Assembly: GCF_018905915.1 (NCBI RefSeq)
Contig: NZ_CP064782.1
Location: 2,108,001 to 2,172,000 of the forward strand
Source of the DNA: Azospira inquinata
Lineage (GTDB): Bacteria > Pseudomonadota > Gammaproteobacteria > Burkholderiales > Rhodocyclaceae
Length of the DNA: 64,000 bases
Direction of reading: 5' to 3'
Part shown: positions 12,535-20,739 of the stretch, one piece after another
Numbering within the stretch: position 1 is the stretch's first letter
Layout: the number at the start of each line of letters is the position of its first letter
Made by a program: the position numbers and the translations under genes
The notes under the pieces: generated by a model
Told to the model about the DNA's origin: nothing
Seen by the model: only the letters and a program-made list of their open reading frames with translations
The model's database searches: none

Positions 12535-13533
12535 TTAGTTTTTGGGCAGGGGCAGGCCTTGGACGAACTTCAGGGTATAGGCCTGCTTGTAATCCACGTT
12601 GGCAGGCAGCAGGCCGGTCTTCACCATGGCCTGGAAGGTTTGCTTCCAGCGGGCGTCGGTCATGACCCCAATGCCGTGGCTGGCCGCATCCCCCCCGGTG
12701 ACCAGGGCGTATTTCTTCATCTGAGCCAGGCCGAAGGCCAGCTGGGCGTCCGTCATCTTGGGATTGTCCTTTTTGATGAGGGCGTTGGCCGGGGCCGGAT
12801 TAGCCAGATAGCTGACCCAGCCTTCCGCCGAGGCCTTGACGAAGCGGGCCAGGGCGTCTGGCTTGGCCTCCACCGTGGATTTCAGGACCACCAGGGTGGA
12901 GGCATAGGGGGGATAACCATGGTCGGCCATGAGCAGGACAGCGGGTTTCACCCCGGCCTGTTCCATGGCGTAGGGCTCGGAGGTGATGTAGCCCTGCTGG
13001 GCGGAATTCTTGTCCGCCAGGAAGGGGGTGATGCTGAACAGATAGGGCTTTTTCTGCTGGTCGGTGAGGCCGTATTCCGCCTTCAACCAGGGCCAGAAGG
13101 TGGTTTCACTTCCCTGGGCGATGAACAGGGGCTTGCCTTTCAACTCGGCAAAACTTTTTACCCCCGGGTGGGCCAGAATGCCCTGGGGATCCTTCTGGAA
13201 AAAGGCCGCGATGGTGGTCACGGGAACCCCCTGTTCCACCGCCTTGAGGGTCTGGAAGTCATAGCCCATCCACAGGTCGATGTTTTTCCCGGCCAGGGTC
13301 TGGATGCCGTTTACTTGGGGCCCGCCCATCTTGATGCTCACGTCCAGTCCATATTTCTTGTAGATGCCCGTGGCCAGGGCCTGATAGAAGCCCCCGTGTT
13401 CTGCCTGGGCGAACCAGTTGGTGCCCAGCACCAGTTTGTCGGCAGCGAAACTGGGCAAAACACAGCCGGCGGCCAGCAGGGCACCAGCCAGTAACTTAGA
13501 GGCAAAACGGGGGAGTAGACGGTTGGGTTTCAT
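12535..13533 (-). CDS. periplasmic substrate-binding protein, NMT1/THI5-like (ABC importer)
   Basis: Binding protein of 332 residues and first complete gene of the operon. It has a Sec signal peptide with positive N-terminus (KPNRLLPRFASK), a hydrophobic core and likely cleavage after PSFA near residue 31. The mature protein begins KLVLGTNWFAQAEHGGFYQAL, the typical NMT1/THI5/SsuA start, followed by GLDVSIKMGG and YDFQTLKAVEQGVPV. Members bind thiamine precursors, sulfonates, nitrate or heterocycles. The permease and ATPase are encoded three to four genes downstream, after the two oxygenases. Expression is probably driven by the sigma-54 promoter about 500 bases upstream. Confidence 0.88.
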   Translation of the reverse strand: MKPNRLLPRFASKLLAGALLAAGCVLPSFAADKLVLGTNWFAQAEHGGFYQALATGIYKKYGLDVSIKMGGPQVNGIQTLAGKNIDLWMGYDFQTLKAVEQGVPVTTIAAFFQKDPQGILAHPGVKSFAELKGKPLFIAQGSETTFWPWLKAEYGLTDQQKKPYLFSITPFLADKNSAQQGYITSEPYAMEQAGVKPAVLLMADHGYPPYASTLVVLKSTVEAKPDALARFVKASAEGWVSYLANPAPANALIKKDNPKMTDAQLAFGLAQMKKYALVTGGDAASHGIGVMTDARWKQTFQAMVKTGLLPANVDYKQAYTLKFVQGLPLPKN

Positions 13534-13551
13534 GGCTTTTTTCTCCGTGGG

Positions 13552-13914
13552 TTAAAGACCTGCGAGGTGACAAAAGGGGGTGACCGGCGGGGACCGGAAG
13601 ATTCGGCTTTCCCGGTCGGGGCGAAAGGCGCGGCTCTCCCCGAAACGGCGGGGGCGGTCGAGGCAAAGGGCAATAAGCTGGGGAGCGGAGCGCCTCCCAC
13701 TGAGAAGCGCGTCGTGGCCTGGGACGGAAGCCGGAAGGGGAAAGGGCTGCCCCTTTTGGGGGGCAGCGGCACGGGCTGGATGGGGGCGATAGGCGGCGAG
13801 TCGCTTCCTGACCTGGCGCCAGGGGGCATCTATTCCCGGCGCCTGGGTGGCCAACCGGAAGCCAATTGCAGCGAGGGCGGATATCCAGGGGGATATCCGG
13901 AAACAGCGGGTCAT
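13552..13914 (-). CDS. possible leader ORF, doubtful
   Basis: An open frame of 120 codons begins at an ATG preceded by a strong ribosome site (AGAAGGAGGAG, 6-7 bases upstream). It lies between the sigma-54 promoter and the binding-protein gene, in the same direction. The product is basic, rich in Pro, Arg and Ala, and shows no recognised domain; the composition looks like a chance frame in GC-rich DNA. It could be a leader peptide, a remnant gene or noise. I list it only because of the unusually good ribosome site and placement. Confidence 0.25.
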   Translation of the reverse strand: MTRCFRISPWISALAAIGFRLATQAPGIDAPWRQVRKRLAAYRPHPARAAAPQKGQPFPLPASVPGHDALLSGRRSAPQLIALCLDRPRRFGESRAFRPDRESRIFRSPPVTPFCHLAGL

Positions 13915-14041
13915 GACAGGCTCCTCCTTCTGCCGGGGCAGAAAGTGATGGTGGTTACCAATCAAGACCGGTGCAGGCACCGGCCGGAGCAATGACCCGC
14001 GGGGAAAGGCCCGCTGACTGCTTCTACTCTGGGCTAATTAC

Positions 14042-14057
14042 AGCAACCCCTATGCCA
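14042..14057 (-). promoter_or_regulatory. sigma-54 (RpoN) promoter
   Basis: On the - strand the sequence TGGCATAGGGGTTGCT matches the RpoN consensus TGGCAC-N5-TTGCW with only one deviation (T for C). The GG and GC pairs are separated exactly as -24/-12 elements require. Transcription would start near 14030 and run toward the binding-protein gene and its operon. Sigma-54 promoters need an enhancer-binding activator, often NtrC for nitrogen scavenging, which fits the operon content. Confidence 0.75.
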
Positions 14058-14112
14058 GCGCCGGAACAGGGCGGGAAAATTTCAGGGGAACTTTTTTGAA
14101 AACGGAAGAAAG

Positions 14113-14127
14113 CCTTGTGCCACAAGG
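14113..14127. promoter_or_regulatory. palindrome upstream of sigma-54 promoter, candidate activator site
   Basis: Perfect inverted repeat CCTTGTG-C-CACAAGG (7-1-7), 56 bases upstream of the -24 element. Enhancer-binding proteins bind such palindromes upstream of RpoN promoters. It is not a canonical NtrC site, so a dedicated activator encoded elsewhere is possible. Confidence 0.45.
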
Positions 14128-14575
14128 GGCTTCCCATCATCCGTCGGGCAGGGGAAGGCTTGGTGTCCCCAGGGGCCGGGGGAGGTCAGCGGAGAAAAAG
14201 GCCGAGGGAGTCAAAAAAACGGGGAAAACATGCACCGGAGGAAGGATTTTGCCTGGGATAATGGGCAAAAATGGTGCGAAGCTATTGATTTATAATGATT
14301 ATTAAGATTTAAGCGCCGACCGCTATGGGCTAAAAAGGTTCCGGGTGGGAGATAAAAATCCGGGGAAGGGCGTGTTCTGCCCTGGAGGTCGGCCATGGGG
14401 GCCGGAGTAGGAAAGCCTAGGGAGAAAGAACACCCCAGGGAATCGGGGGTAACGTCCGGACCGGTCTTTTCGGCCCGGGGAAGGAGATTCCCGGGGGGCC
14501 AGGAGAGAGCAAGGGACGGCGTAGGTCTTCCCCCTCCCTCATCCAGCCTGAGGCTTTGGGAGGGAAAGGCCGGGG

Positions 14576-15586
14576 TTAGCCCGGCAGCACTTCCACCGTC
14601 ACATGGGCCAGTTCCGGGTAGTGGGCCAGGTCGGCTTTGACCGTGGCGGCGTCCGGGCCGTTTGCGGGAGTGGCCAGGCTGAGGATACAGGCGTAGCGGC
14701 CCCGGCCCACTTTCCACAGGTGCAGGTCCAGAACCCGGGTGGCTGGCCAGTGGGGGTGGTGCTCCACCCGCTGGGCGATGGTTTGGGCCAGGGGGCGTTC
14801 CGGTTCCCAGTCCATGAGCACCAGGCCCGTATCCCGCATCAGGCCCCAGGCCCAGACTGCCACCAGGGTGGCGCCCACCAGGCCCATGATGGGGTCCAGC
14901 CAGTTCCAGCCGTAGAGCTTGCCCCCCACCAGGGCGGCTACCGCCAGTACGGAGGTGGCGGCGTCCGCCAGGACGTGGATGTAGGCGGATTTCAGATTCA
15001 GGTCGTGGTCACCGTGCTCGTGTTCATGGTTGTGCTCCTGGTGGCCATGATCATGGTGATGATGCTCATGGCCGTGGTCGTGGGCCTTGCCCAGGATCAG
15101 GGCGCAGACCAGATTGACCACCAGGCCGATGACGGCGATCGCGATGGCCTGGTCGAAGTGGATGGGCGCCGGGCTCACCAGCCGGGAGACGGATTCATAG
15201 ACCATGATCAGGCCCACCCCCAGGAGGAACATGGCGCTGGCAAAGCCGGCCAGAACCTCGATTTTCCAGGTGCCGAAGGCGAAGCGGGGGTCCCCCGCGT
15301 AGCGCCGGGCCATGGTGTAGGCCAGGGCGCTCAGGCCGATGGCCACGGCGTGGGAGCTCATGTGCCAGCCGTCCGCCAGCAGGGCCATGGAGTTGAACCA
15401 CCAGCCTGCCAGGATTTCCACCACCATCATGATCAAGGTGATGACCACCACCAGCCGGGTGCCGTGTTCGGCGGCCCGGTTGCCTTCATCGAAAACCTGG
15501 CGGCAGGCCCAGCTGGGGCGGGATTGGGGGGCGTTGGCAGGGCGAGGGATCATGGCGGAACGGGGCCGCTTCCCGGTCCGGCTCAT
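14576..15586 (-). CDS. dmeF: cation diffusion facilitator, DmeF-like Co/Ni efflux
   Basis: CDF-family metal/proton antiporter of 336 residues with six membrane segments. It has LLADGWHMSSH in the second segment and HVLADAATS in the fifth, the metal-binding motifs, and a His-rich cytoplasmic loop (roughly 168-197, dominated by HDHGHEHHHH-like runs) between segments four and five. The DGWHMSSH form and long His loop are typical of DmeF, which exports cobalt and nickel. Zinc/cadmium CDF proteins are the alternative. The start is uncertain: ATGs at 15586 and 15553 both lack a good ribosome site. It is followed by the long regulatory gap and lies near a Mn-regulated transporter gene. Confidence 0.85.
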   Translation of the reverse strand: MSRTGKRPRSAMIPRPANAPQSRPSWACRQVFDEGNRAAEHGTRLVVVITLIMMVVEILAGWWFNSMALLADGWHMSSHAVAIGLSALAYTMARRYAGDPRFAFGTWKIEVLAGFASAMFLLGVGLIMVYESVSRLVSPAPIHFDQAIAIAVIGLVVNLVCALILGKAHDHGHEHHHHDHGHQEHNHEHEHGDHDLNLKSAYIHVLADAATSVLAVAALVGGKLYGWNWLDPIMGLVGATLVAVWAWGLMRDTGLVLMDWEPERPLAQTIAQRVEHHPHWPATRVLDLHLWKVGRGRYACILSLATPANGPDAATVKADLAHYPELAHVTVEVLPG

Positions 15587-15747
15587 CGCCCAGCAACAGG
15601 CGGGCGATGGGGCGGGGGCGGCATGGATAAAAGGAATAGCCCCATGGTACCCAGCTTCCCGGCCCGGGACAACGCGGTGGGGCGACGGGGGTAGCGGCCC
15701 GGGGATGGGGGCCGGGGATCGAGCCTTCTGCCCTATCCCCGGATGCT

Positions 15748-16335
15748 TTACATCGGCAGCCGGGCGAAGGCGTGGCCCACGTCCAACAAGGCCAGGACGC
15801 CCAGGACGGCGAAAATCAGGGCGGCGACCCCGTGCACCAGGCGCAGGGGAATTTTGTGGGCCAGCTTGTCTCCCACCCAGACGGCGGGCACATCGGCGAT
15901 CAGCATGCCGGTGGTGGTGCCAGCCACTACGGCGATCAGGTTGGGATAGCTGGCGGCCAGGGCCACCGTGGCCAGCTGGGTTTTGTCCCCCATTTCGGCC
16001 AGGAAAAAGGCCACCAGGGTGGTGCCGAAAACCCCGAAGCGCTGGCCGATGCCCGCCTCTTCCTCATCCATTTTGTCTGGAATCAGGGTCCAGATGGCCA
16101 TGGCGATAAAGCCGATGCCTAGCACCCAGCGCAGGATGTTGGGGCCCAGCAGGGCGGTGATCCAGGTGCCCACCAGACCGGCGAGGAAATGGTTGGCCAG
16201 GGTAGCGGCGAAAATGCCCAGGATGATGGGCAGGGGGCGGCGAAATTTGGCGGCCAGGAGAAAGGACAGGAGTTGGGTCTTGTCCCCCATTTCCCCCAGG
16301 GCGACCACGCCGACGGATACGAGAAAAGCTTCCAT
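15748..16335 (-). CDS. TMEM165/GDT1 (UPF0016) family manganese exporter
   Basis: Membrane protein of 195 residues with six or seven hydrophobic segments and two copies of the family motif ExGDKTQ (residues 15-21 and 114-120), the signature of GDT1/UPF0016 cation exchangers. Bacterial members such as MneA export Mn2+; Ca2+ transport is known in eukaryotic members. An acidic loop (DKMDEEEAG) separates the two halves. The yybP-ykoY Mn-sensing riboswitch immediately upstream strongly supports a role in Mn detoxification, switched on when the ion is high. GGAGAG lies 6-7 bases before the ATG. Confidence 0.92.
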   Translation of the reverse strand: MEAFLVSVGVVALGEMGDKTQLLSFLLAAKFRRPLPIILGIFAATLANHFLAGLVGTWITALLGPNILRWVLGIGFIAMAIWTLIPDKMDEEEAGIGQRFGVFGTTLVAFFLAEMGDKTQLATVALAASYPNLIAVVAGTTTGMLIADVPAVWVGDKLAHKIPLRLVHGVAALIFAVLGVLALLDVGHAFARLPM

Positions 16336-16367
16336 GAATTGGCTCTCCGGGCCGGGGCGATCCCATG

Positions 16368-16406
16368 ACCACGCCTCTCCCCCGGCCCTTCCGGAGGTGC
16401 GTGGTC
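16368..16406 (-). promoter_or_regulatory. expression-platform hairpin of the Mn riboswitch
   Basis: GACCACGC and GCGTGGTC pair perfectly across a GC-rich loop, directly after the riboswitch 3' motif and about 35 bases before the exporter ATG. It lacks a T-run, so translational control or antitermination through alternative pairing is more likely than a simple terminator. Confidence 0.55.
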
Positions 16407-16530
16407 AAAGGTCTTGCCAGGCCGGGCGGCTGTCCGCGCCATGGTCGGATGACCAAGTGTGTTGACGCGTACCCCGGTACCACGGCCCGCTGTAGGCGGC
16501 CGGTCCGGGCGGCTACTCCCCAATGACGGG
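16406..16530 (-). ncRNA. yybP-ykoY manganese riboswitch
   Basis: On the - strand the leader of the GDT1 gene shows the conserved blocks of this class in order: GGGGAGTAGCC (16521 downward), TACGCGTCAACA, and GCAAGACCTTTG (16417-16406) at the 3' end of the aptamer. These correspond to the two metal-binding loop regions and closing helix known from alx/mntP-type leaders. High Mn2+ stabilises the fold and turns on downstream exporter genes. Boundaries are approximate. Confidence 0.85.
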
Positions 16531-16553
16531 GCGGATGGTACCCAGGTGCAGGG

Positions 16554-16583
16554 CGCCTGTCCACCGGGGGCGGCGGACAGGCG
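16554..16583 (-). terminator. possible terminator of the chemosensory operon
   Basis: A perfect 9-bp inverted repeat (CGCCTGTCC / GGACAGGCG, 12-base loop) lies just beyond the last gene of the - strand chemosensory operon and before the riboswitch. No T-run follows, so its efficiency is uncertain. Confidence 0.4.
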
Positions 16584-16597
16584 GGCGGAGCGGCTTC

Positions 16598-17911
16598 CTA
16601 GTGGAAGGTGGTGGCCGGGGGCGTGGGGGGCAGGGCGGTGCGGCCGCTTAAGGGCAGGGTGATACGTACCCGGGTGCCCCGGCCCGGAGCGCTTTCCACC
16701 AGCAGTTTGCCCCCGTGCAGGCGCACCACCGCGTCGGCGATGGAGAGACCCATGCCTTCCCCGCCCCCCACGGGCCGGGTGGTGAAGAAGGGGTTGTAGA
16801 TCCGGTCCAGGTTTTCCGGGGGAATACCGCAACCGTCGTCCTCCACCTCGAGGGCCAGATGTTCCCCGTCGGGCTGGAAGGCCCGCAGCACCACCCGGCC
16901 CTGGGGCCCGGTGGCCTGGCAGGCGTTATCCACAATGTTGGCCAGGGCCTGAGCCAGCCGGTCCGGCAGGCAGGCCAGGGGGGGCAGTTCCGTGCCCAGA
17001 TCCCAGGTCAATTCCTGCCACTGGGCCCGGGGGCAGAGGCCCACGGCGGTGTGCAGCAGGGCATCCACGCCCCGGTCTTCCCAGGCCCCGTTGCTGTAGG
17101 CGTTGGCGAAATCCAGGAGATGGCGCACCACCCGGGCGACCCGTTGCACCCCCTGGCTGGTTTCCGCCAGGAGTTGGGGGGCGTCTTCCCGGACAAAGGC
17201 CAGATCGGTCTGGCGTCGGGCGTTTTCCAGAGCCGCCACCGCTGTGCTGCTGGCCGGCTGACTCCATTTTTCGTAGGCGGCAATCAATTCCAGCAGGGCC
17301 CCCACATGCTTGGTGAGGGTGCCCAGATTGCTGCGGATGTAGCCCATGGGGGTGTTGATTTCGTGGGCCACCCCGGCGGCTAGTTGGCCCACGGCGGCCA
17401 GTTTCTCCGCCTGGACCAACTGGTCGTGGGTGCGGCTCAGGCGGCCGTTAACCACCTCCAGGTGGGCCCGGCTTTCGGCCAGGGCCCGGGAGGCTTTTTC
17501 CTGCTCCGTCAGGTCATTGAACATGACCACGGCGCCCAGACACTGATCGTCTTCCCAGATCAGGGCCTGGCTCAGTTCCACTATCCGCTCCAGCCCCTCC
17601 CCGGTGCTGAAGTGGAGGCGGTGATGTTGATATTCCTGGCGGTTGGCCGGGAGAAAAAGGGGCTCCCCCGTTTCCGGACCGGCCAGGAAGCTTTCCAGGG
17701 GATGGCCCTGTAAATCCTCCGGCGGCACCCCCAGCAGGCGGGCGGCGGCGGTGTTGGCGAAGCTGATGCAGCCCCCCAGGTCCAGGCTGAAAATGCCTTC
17801 CCCGGCGGCGTGCAGGATGCGTTCGTAGGTACGGCTCCAGCGGGCAAAAGCGGCCAGGAGTTGCTCCTGGCCGGAAGTGTCCCGGTCTTGTTCGTTAGCC
17901 AGGGTGGTCAT
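16598..17911 (-). CDS. PAS sensor histidine kinase at the end of the chemosensory operon
   Basis: Cytoplasmic kinase of 437 residues. One PAS domain (ILHAAGEGIFSLDLGGCISFANTAAARLLG, from about 35) is followed by a coiled coil. The dimerisation motif is GQLAAGVAHEINTPMGYIRSN and the ATPase domain carries LANIVDNACQA, DDGCGIPP and GGEGMGLS. No membrane segment or receiver domain. It follows the CheW gene by 27 bases, so it is probably co-transcribed with the chemosensory genes, an unusual partner. It may feed the stand-alone receiver proteins encoded at the start of the operon. AAGGAAAA precedes the ATG. Confidence 0.9.
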   Translation of the reverse strand: MTTLANEQDRDTSGQEQLLAAFARWSRTYERILHAAGEGIFSLDLGGCISFANTAAARLLGVPPEDLQGHPLESFLAGPETGEPLFLPANRQEYQHHRLHFSTGEGLERIVELSQALIWEDDQCLGAVVMFNDLTEQEKASRALAESRAHLEVVNGRLSRTHDQLVQAEKLAAVGQLAAGVAHEINTPMGYIRSNLGTLTKHVGALLELIAAYEKWSQPASSTAVAALENARRQTDLAFVREDAPQLLAETSQGVQRVARVVRHLLDFANAYSNGAWEDRGVDALLHTAVGLCPRAQWQELTWDLGTELPPLACLPDRLAQALANIVDNACQATGPQGRVVLRAFQPDGEHLALEVEDDGCGIPPENLDRIYNPFFTTRPVGGGEGMGLSIADAVVRLHGGKLLVESAPGRGTRVRITLPLSGRTALPPTPPATTFH

Positions 17912-17938
17912 GATGGTTTTCCTTGGTGAACCGCAGAC

Positions 17939-18463
17939 TTAGTGGACCGTGGCCACCGGGGGGTCCCCCGGCAGCTGGGCCAGCTCTTCGTCGGAGAGCA
18001 CGTGGGCCAGGGCCAGGAGGACGATGAAGCCGTCCTCCATTTTGGCCATGCCCTGGATGAAGTCCGTGCGCAGATGGGTGCCGAAGGCGGGGGGCGGTTC
18101 CACCTGGGAGGCGGGAATATCCAGCACCTCGCTCACCGCATCCACCATCATGCCCACCACCAGGGTTTCCGTATCCCGGGGGATTTCCACGATGACGATG
18201 CAGGTGCGCTTGCCTTCCTTGGTGTGGCCCCGGCCAAAGCGCCGGTTCAGATCCACCACCGGCACCACAGCCCCCCGCAGGTTGATCACCCCCCGGATGG
18301 CGTCGGGCATCATGGGCACCACCGTGATGTGGCCGTGCTCGATGATTTCCCGCACATTCAGGATGGGGACCGCGAACATCTCCTCGCCGAGCTGGAAGGT
18401 CAGGCACTGGGTTTGATCCCCTCCTTCCCGCTCCGGCGTAATGACTTGATTGAGAGACGGCAT
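17939..18463 (-). CDS. cheW: CheW coupling protein
   Basis: Chemotaxis scaffold protein of 174 residues that links receptors to CheA. It is a single CheW/SH3-like domain: CLTFQLGEEMFAVPILNVREII near the start, then GVINLRGAVVPVVDLNRRFG and VDAVSEVLDIPASQVEPPP. The family is usually 150-180 residues, so the length is normal. AAGGAG is well placed before the ATG. It lies 12 bases after the MCP gene in the same operon. The C-terminal tail after about 160 is acidic and probably unstructured. Confidence 0.93.
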   Translation of the reverse strand: MPSLNQVITPEREGGDQTQCLTFQLGEEMFAVPILNVREIIEHGHITVVPMMPDAIRGVINLRGAVVPVVDLNRRFGRGHTKEGKRTCIVIVEIPRDTETLVVGMMVDAVSEVLDIPASQVEPPPAFGTHLRTDFIQGMAKMEDGFIVLLALAHVLSDEELAQLPGDPPVATVH

Positions 18464-18475
18464 GATGGTCGCTCC

Positions 18476-20629
18476 TTAGAACTGGACGAAATCGCCGCAG
18501 GCTTCGTTGCTCACACCCCGGGGTTCTTCCTTCACCGCCGCCTTGGGGGCTTGCACGGCGAAGGTGTTGCGCCCGTGGCTGGACTGGTTGCCGCCCCGAG
18601 TGCGGAAGAAGCCCATGAGCTGTTGCAGTTGCTCGGCCTGACCGGTCATTTCTTCGGCCGTGGCCGCCAGCTCTTCCGAGGCCGCCGCATTCTGCTGGGT
18701 GGTCTGGGTCAGCTGGGACATGGCGCCGTTGATCTGACCCACGCCCAGGGCCTGTTCCTTGGAGGCGGCGGTGATTTCCTGGACCAGATCGGAGGTCTTC
18801 TTGATGGAAGGCACGATTTCATCCAGCAGATTGCCCGCGTGTTCCGCCAGGGAGACGCTGTCCGTGGCCACCTGGCTGATTTCCTGGGCCGCCACTTGGC
18901 TGCGTTCCGCCAGCTTGCGCACTTCCGCCGCCACCACCGCGAAGCCCTTGCCATGTTCCCCGGCCCGGGCCGCTTCAATGGCCGCATTCAGGGCCAGCAG
19001 GTTGGTCTGGTAGGCGATGTCGTCGATGATGCCGATCTTGTTGGCGATGGACTTCATGGCCGCCACCGTATCGGTTACCGCTTTGCCTCCTTCCACGGCC
19101 TGGGTGGCGGCCTTGGCGGCGATGCCGTCGGTCACCGAAGCGTTGTCCGTGTTCTGGTTGATGGAGCTGCTCATCTGTTCCATGGAGGCACTGGTTTCTT
19201 CCACGCTGGAGGACTGCTGGGAGGCGGAGGAAGACAGGGACTGGGAGGTGGCGGAAATCTGTTCGCTGGCCGTGGTTAGGGCATCCGCGGAGGTGCGCAC
19301 TTCCTGCACCACGGTGCTCAGCCGATCCACCATGCTATTCACGGAGTCAGACAGTTCCTTCAGCTTGCCTTGGTAGTTGGCCTGGATGGACTGGGACAGA
19401 TCGCCCCCTTCCACCGCCTTCAGCACGCCCATGGCGTCGTTCAGGGGCAGGATGATGGCGTCCAGGGTGTCGTTGATACCCTGCACGATGCGGCGGAAGT
19501 CTCCTTCGTGGCGGGTAGCGTCGGCCCGCAGGTCCAGTTGGCCCCGGGTGGCGGCAGCGGCCAGGGTGGAGGTGTCTTCGATGAGGGCCTTCAGGTTGCG
19601 GCGCACTTGCTCGATGTTTTCGTTAATGAAAGCCTTCTTGCCCGGGAACTGTTCCAGGGGAGCGTCGAAGTTACCCCGGCCGAATTCCATCACGCAGGCC
19701 ATGGCTTTCCTCTTCACGGACAAGTGACCGGCCACCATGGCGTTGATGCCTTCGGCCATGGTGCAGAACTGGCCCGGGTAGCTCTTGGCGGCGATAACCA
19801 CGTCGATGTCCCCCTTGTCGTGTTCGGCGCTCATGTGGTCCATTTCCTGGAGCAGCTTGCGGATGGTGTCTTGCATGTGGGCCATGTCCGCCAGCAGGGA
19901 GGACTTGTCACCCGCGTTGAGGCGGATTTCTTCGTCCAGCTTGCCGTTGGCAATGCGTCCCACGCATTCCGCCGCATAGGCCGGGTCACCGCCCAATTGG
20001 CGGGAGCTGATCCGCACAATCATGATGCCGATGCCCAGAGCAATCACAATGGTGGTCAGCAACACCAGGGAAGTTACGGTATTGGCGGTGGATTGAATTT
20101 TCTGGGCTTCCGCAGCGGCTTTGTCCCCCAGCTCCTTGTTGTAGGTGAAATGTTCGGAAAGGCCGTCATAAACTTTTTCGGAGAGAGTCCGGGTTTTTTC
20201 CAGTTGTACCAAGGCATCGGCGGCACGATGGGACCGCATGGCTTCCAGGGTGGCATTCAAGGACTGCCGGTATTCCTCCAGGGCTTTCCGGTCCGTGGCA
20301 AGCAGTTCTTTGTCTCGGGCATCGGAAATGACTTTTTCGTAATTGTCGAAATCCTTAGCCATGGCCTGGAAAGACTCGAACAGCTTTTGTTCCGTTTCCG
20401 GCAGCTTGGCCGGGTCCGTATTCATCACATGCCGGTACACCCGAACTCGCAGCTTGCCGAAATCCCGCAGGGCGGCATCGAGAATGTCCAGGCTGGGTAC
20501 CGTGTTGACGTTGGCATAGCTGGCGGCCTCATAGACCCGGCCCAGGTTATGGAAGGAAAAGGCACCCACTACCGACAGCCCGATAATGGCAGCGGCGATG
20601 AGCAGGTAAAGGCGTTGTTTGAAGGTCAT
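18476..20629 (-). CDS. methyl-accepting chemotaxis protein
   Basis: Transmembrane chemoreceptor of 717 residues. TM1 is at about 8-27 and TM2 near 187-207. The periplasmic part between them is helical, resembling a four-helix-bundle ligand domain, with [25 protein letters not shown] at its start. Two or more HAMP-like linkers and long helices follow (210-440). The signalling tip [34 protein letters not shown] is intact. Likely methylation segments rich in E/Q and S/A are present, but no cheR or cheB gene lies nearby. It sits between cheA and cheW and is presumably the dedicated receptor of this pathway. Confidence 0.92.
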   Translation of the reverse strand: MTFKQRLYLLIAAAIIGLSVVGAFSFHNLGRVYEAASYANVNTVPSLDILDAALRDFGKLRVRVYRHVMNTDPAKLPETEQKLFESFQAMAKDFDNYEKVISDARDKELLATDRKALEEYRQSLNATLEAMRSHRAADALVQLEKTRTLSEKVYDGLSEHFTYNKELGDKAAAEAQKIQSTANTVTSLVLLTTIVIALGIGIMIVRISSRQLGGDPAYAAECVGRIANGKLDEEIRLNAGDKSSLLADMAHMQDTIRKLLQEMDHMSAEHDKGDIDVVIAAKSYPGQFCTMAEGINAMVAGHLSVKRKAMACVMEFGRGNFDAPLEQFPGKKAFINENIEQVRRNLKALIEDTSTLAAAATRGQLDLRADATRHEGDFRRIVQGINDTLDAIILPLNDAMGVLKAVEGGDLSQSIQANYQGKLKELSDSVNSMVDRLSTVVQEVRTSADALTTASEQISATSQSLSSSASQQSSSVEETSASMEQMSSSINQNTDNASVTDGIAAKAATQAVEGGKAVTDTVAAMKSIANKIGIIDDIAYQTNLLALNAAIEAARAGEHGKGFAVVAAEVRKLAERSQVAAQEISQVATDSVSLAEHAGNLLDEIVPSIKKTSDLVQEITAASKEQALGVGQINGAMSQLTQTTQQNAAASEELAATAEEMTGQAEQLQQLMGFFRTRGGNQSSHGRNTFAVQAPKAAVKEEPRGVSNEACGDFVQF

Positions 20630-20739
20630 GATGGTCTCCTTGATTGGGAGTGAAATTCAGTAAAAAAGGGCGAAAAAGGGGTCAATCGGTATTGCGGGGG
20701 GCCGGGGGGCCCGGGGTATGGCGGGGGTGGAAGATGGGC

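Larger units (their letters stand above)
13534..14575. other. long regulatory / non-coding region upstream of the N-heterocycle operon
   Basis: About 1 kb between the metal exporter gene (ending at 14576) and the binding-protein gene, both on the - strand. It holds the sigma-54 promoter and upstream palindrome described separately, a perfect CCGGTGC-AG-GCACCGG inverted repeat at 13968-13983 in the expected leader, and a doubtful leader reading frame. An AT-rich patch at 14284-14312 (TATAATGATTATTA) loosely resembles a Fur box. Nothing recognisable was found between 14315 and 14575. Confidence 0.55.

Noticed and set aside
13567-13995. Frame on the + strand opposite the leader region
   Set aside because: No ribosome site and Gly/Arg-rich shadow composition.
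14284-14312. Fur box
   Set aside because: TATAATGATTATTAAG matches only the first half well, and no gene start follows in a sensible position on either strand.
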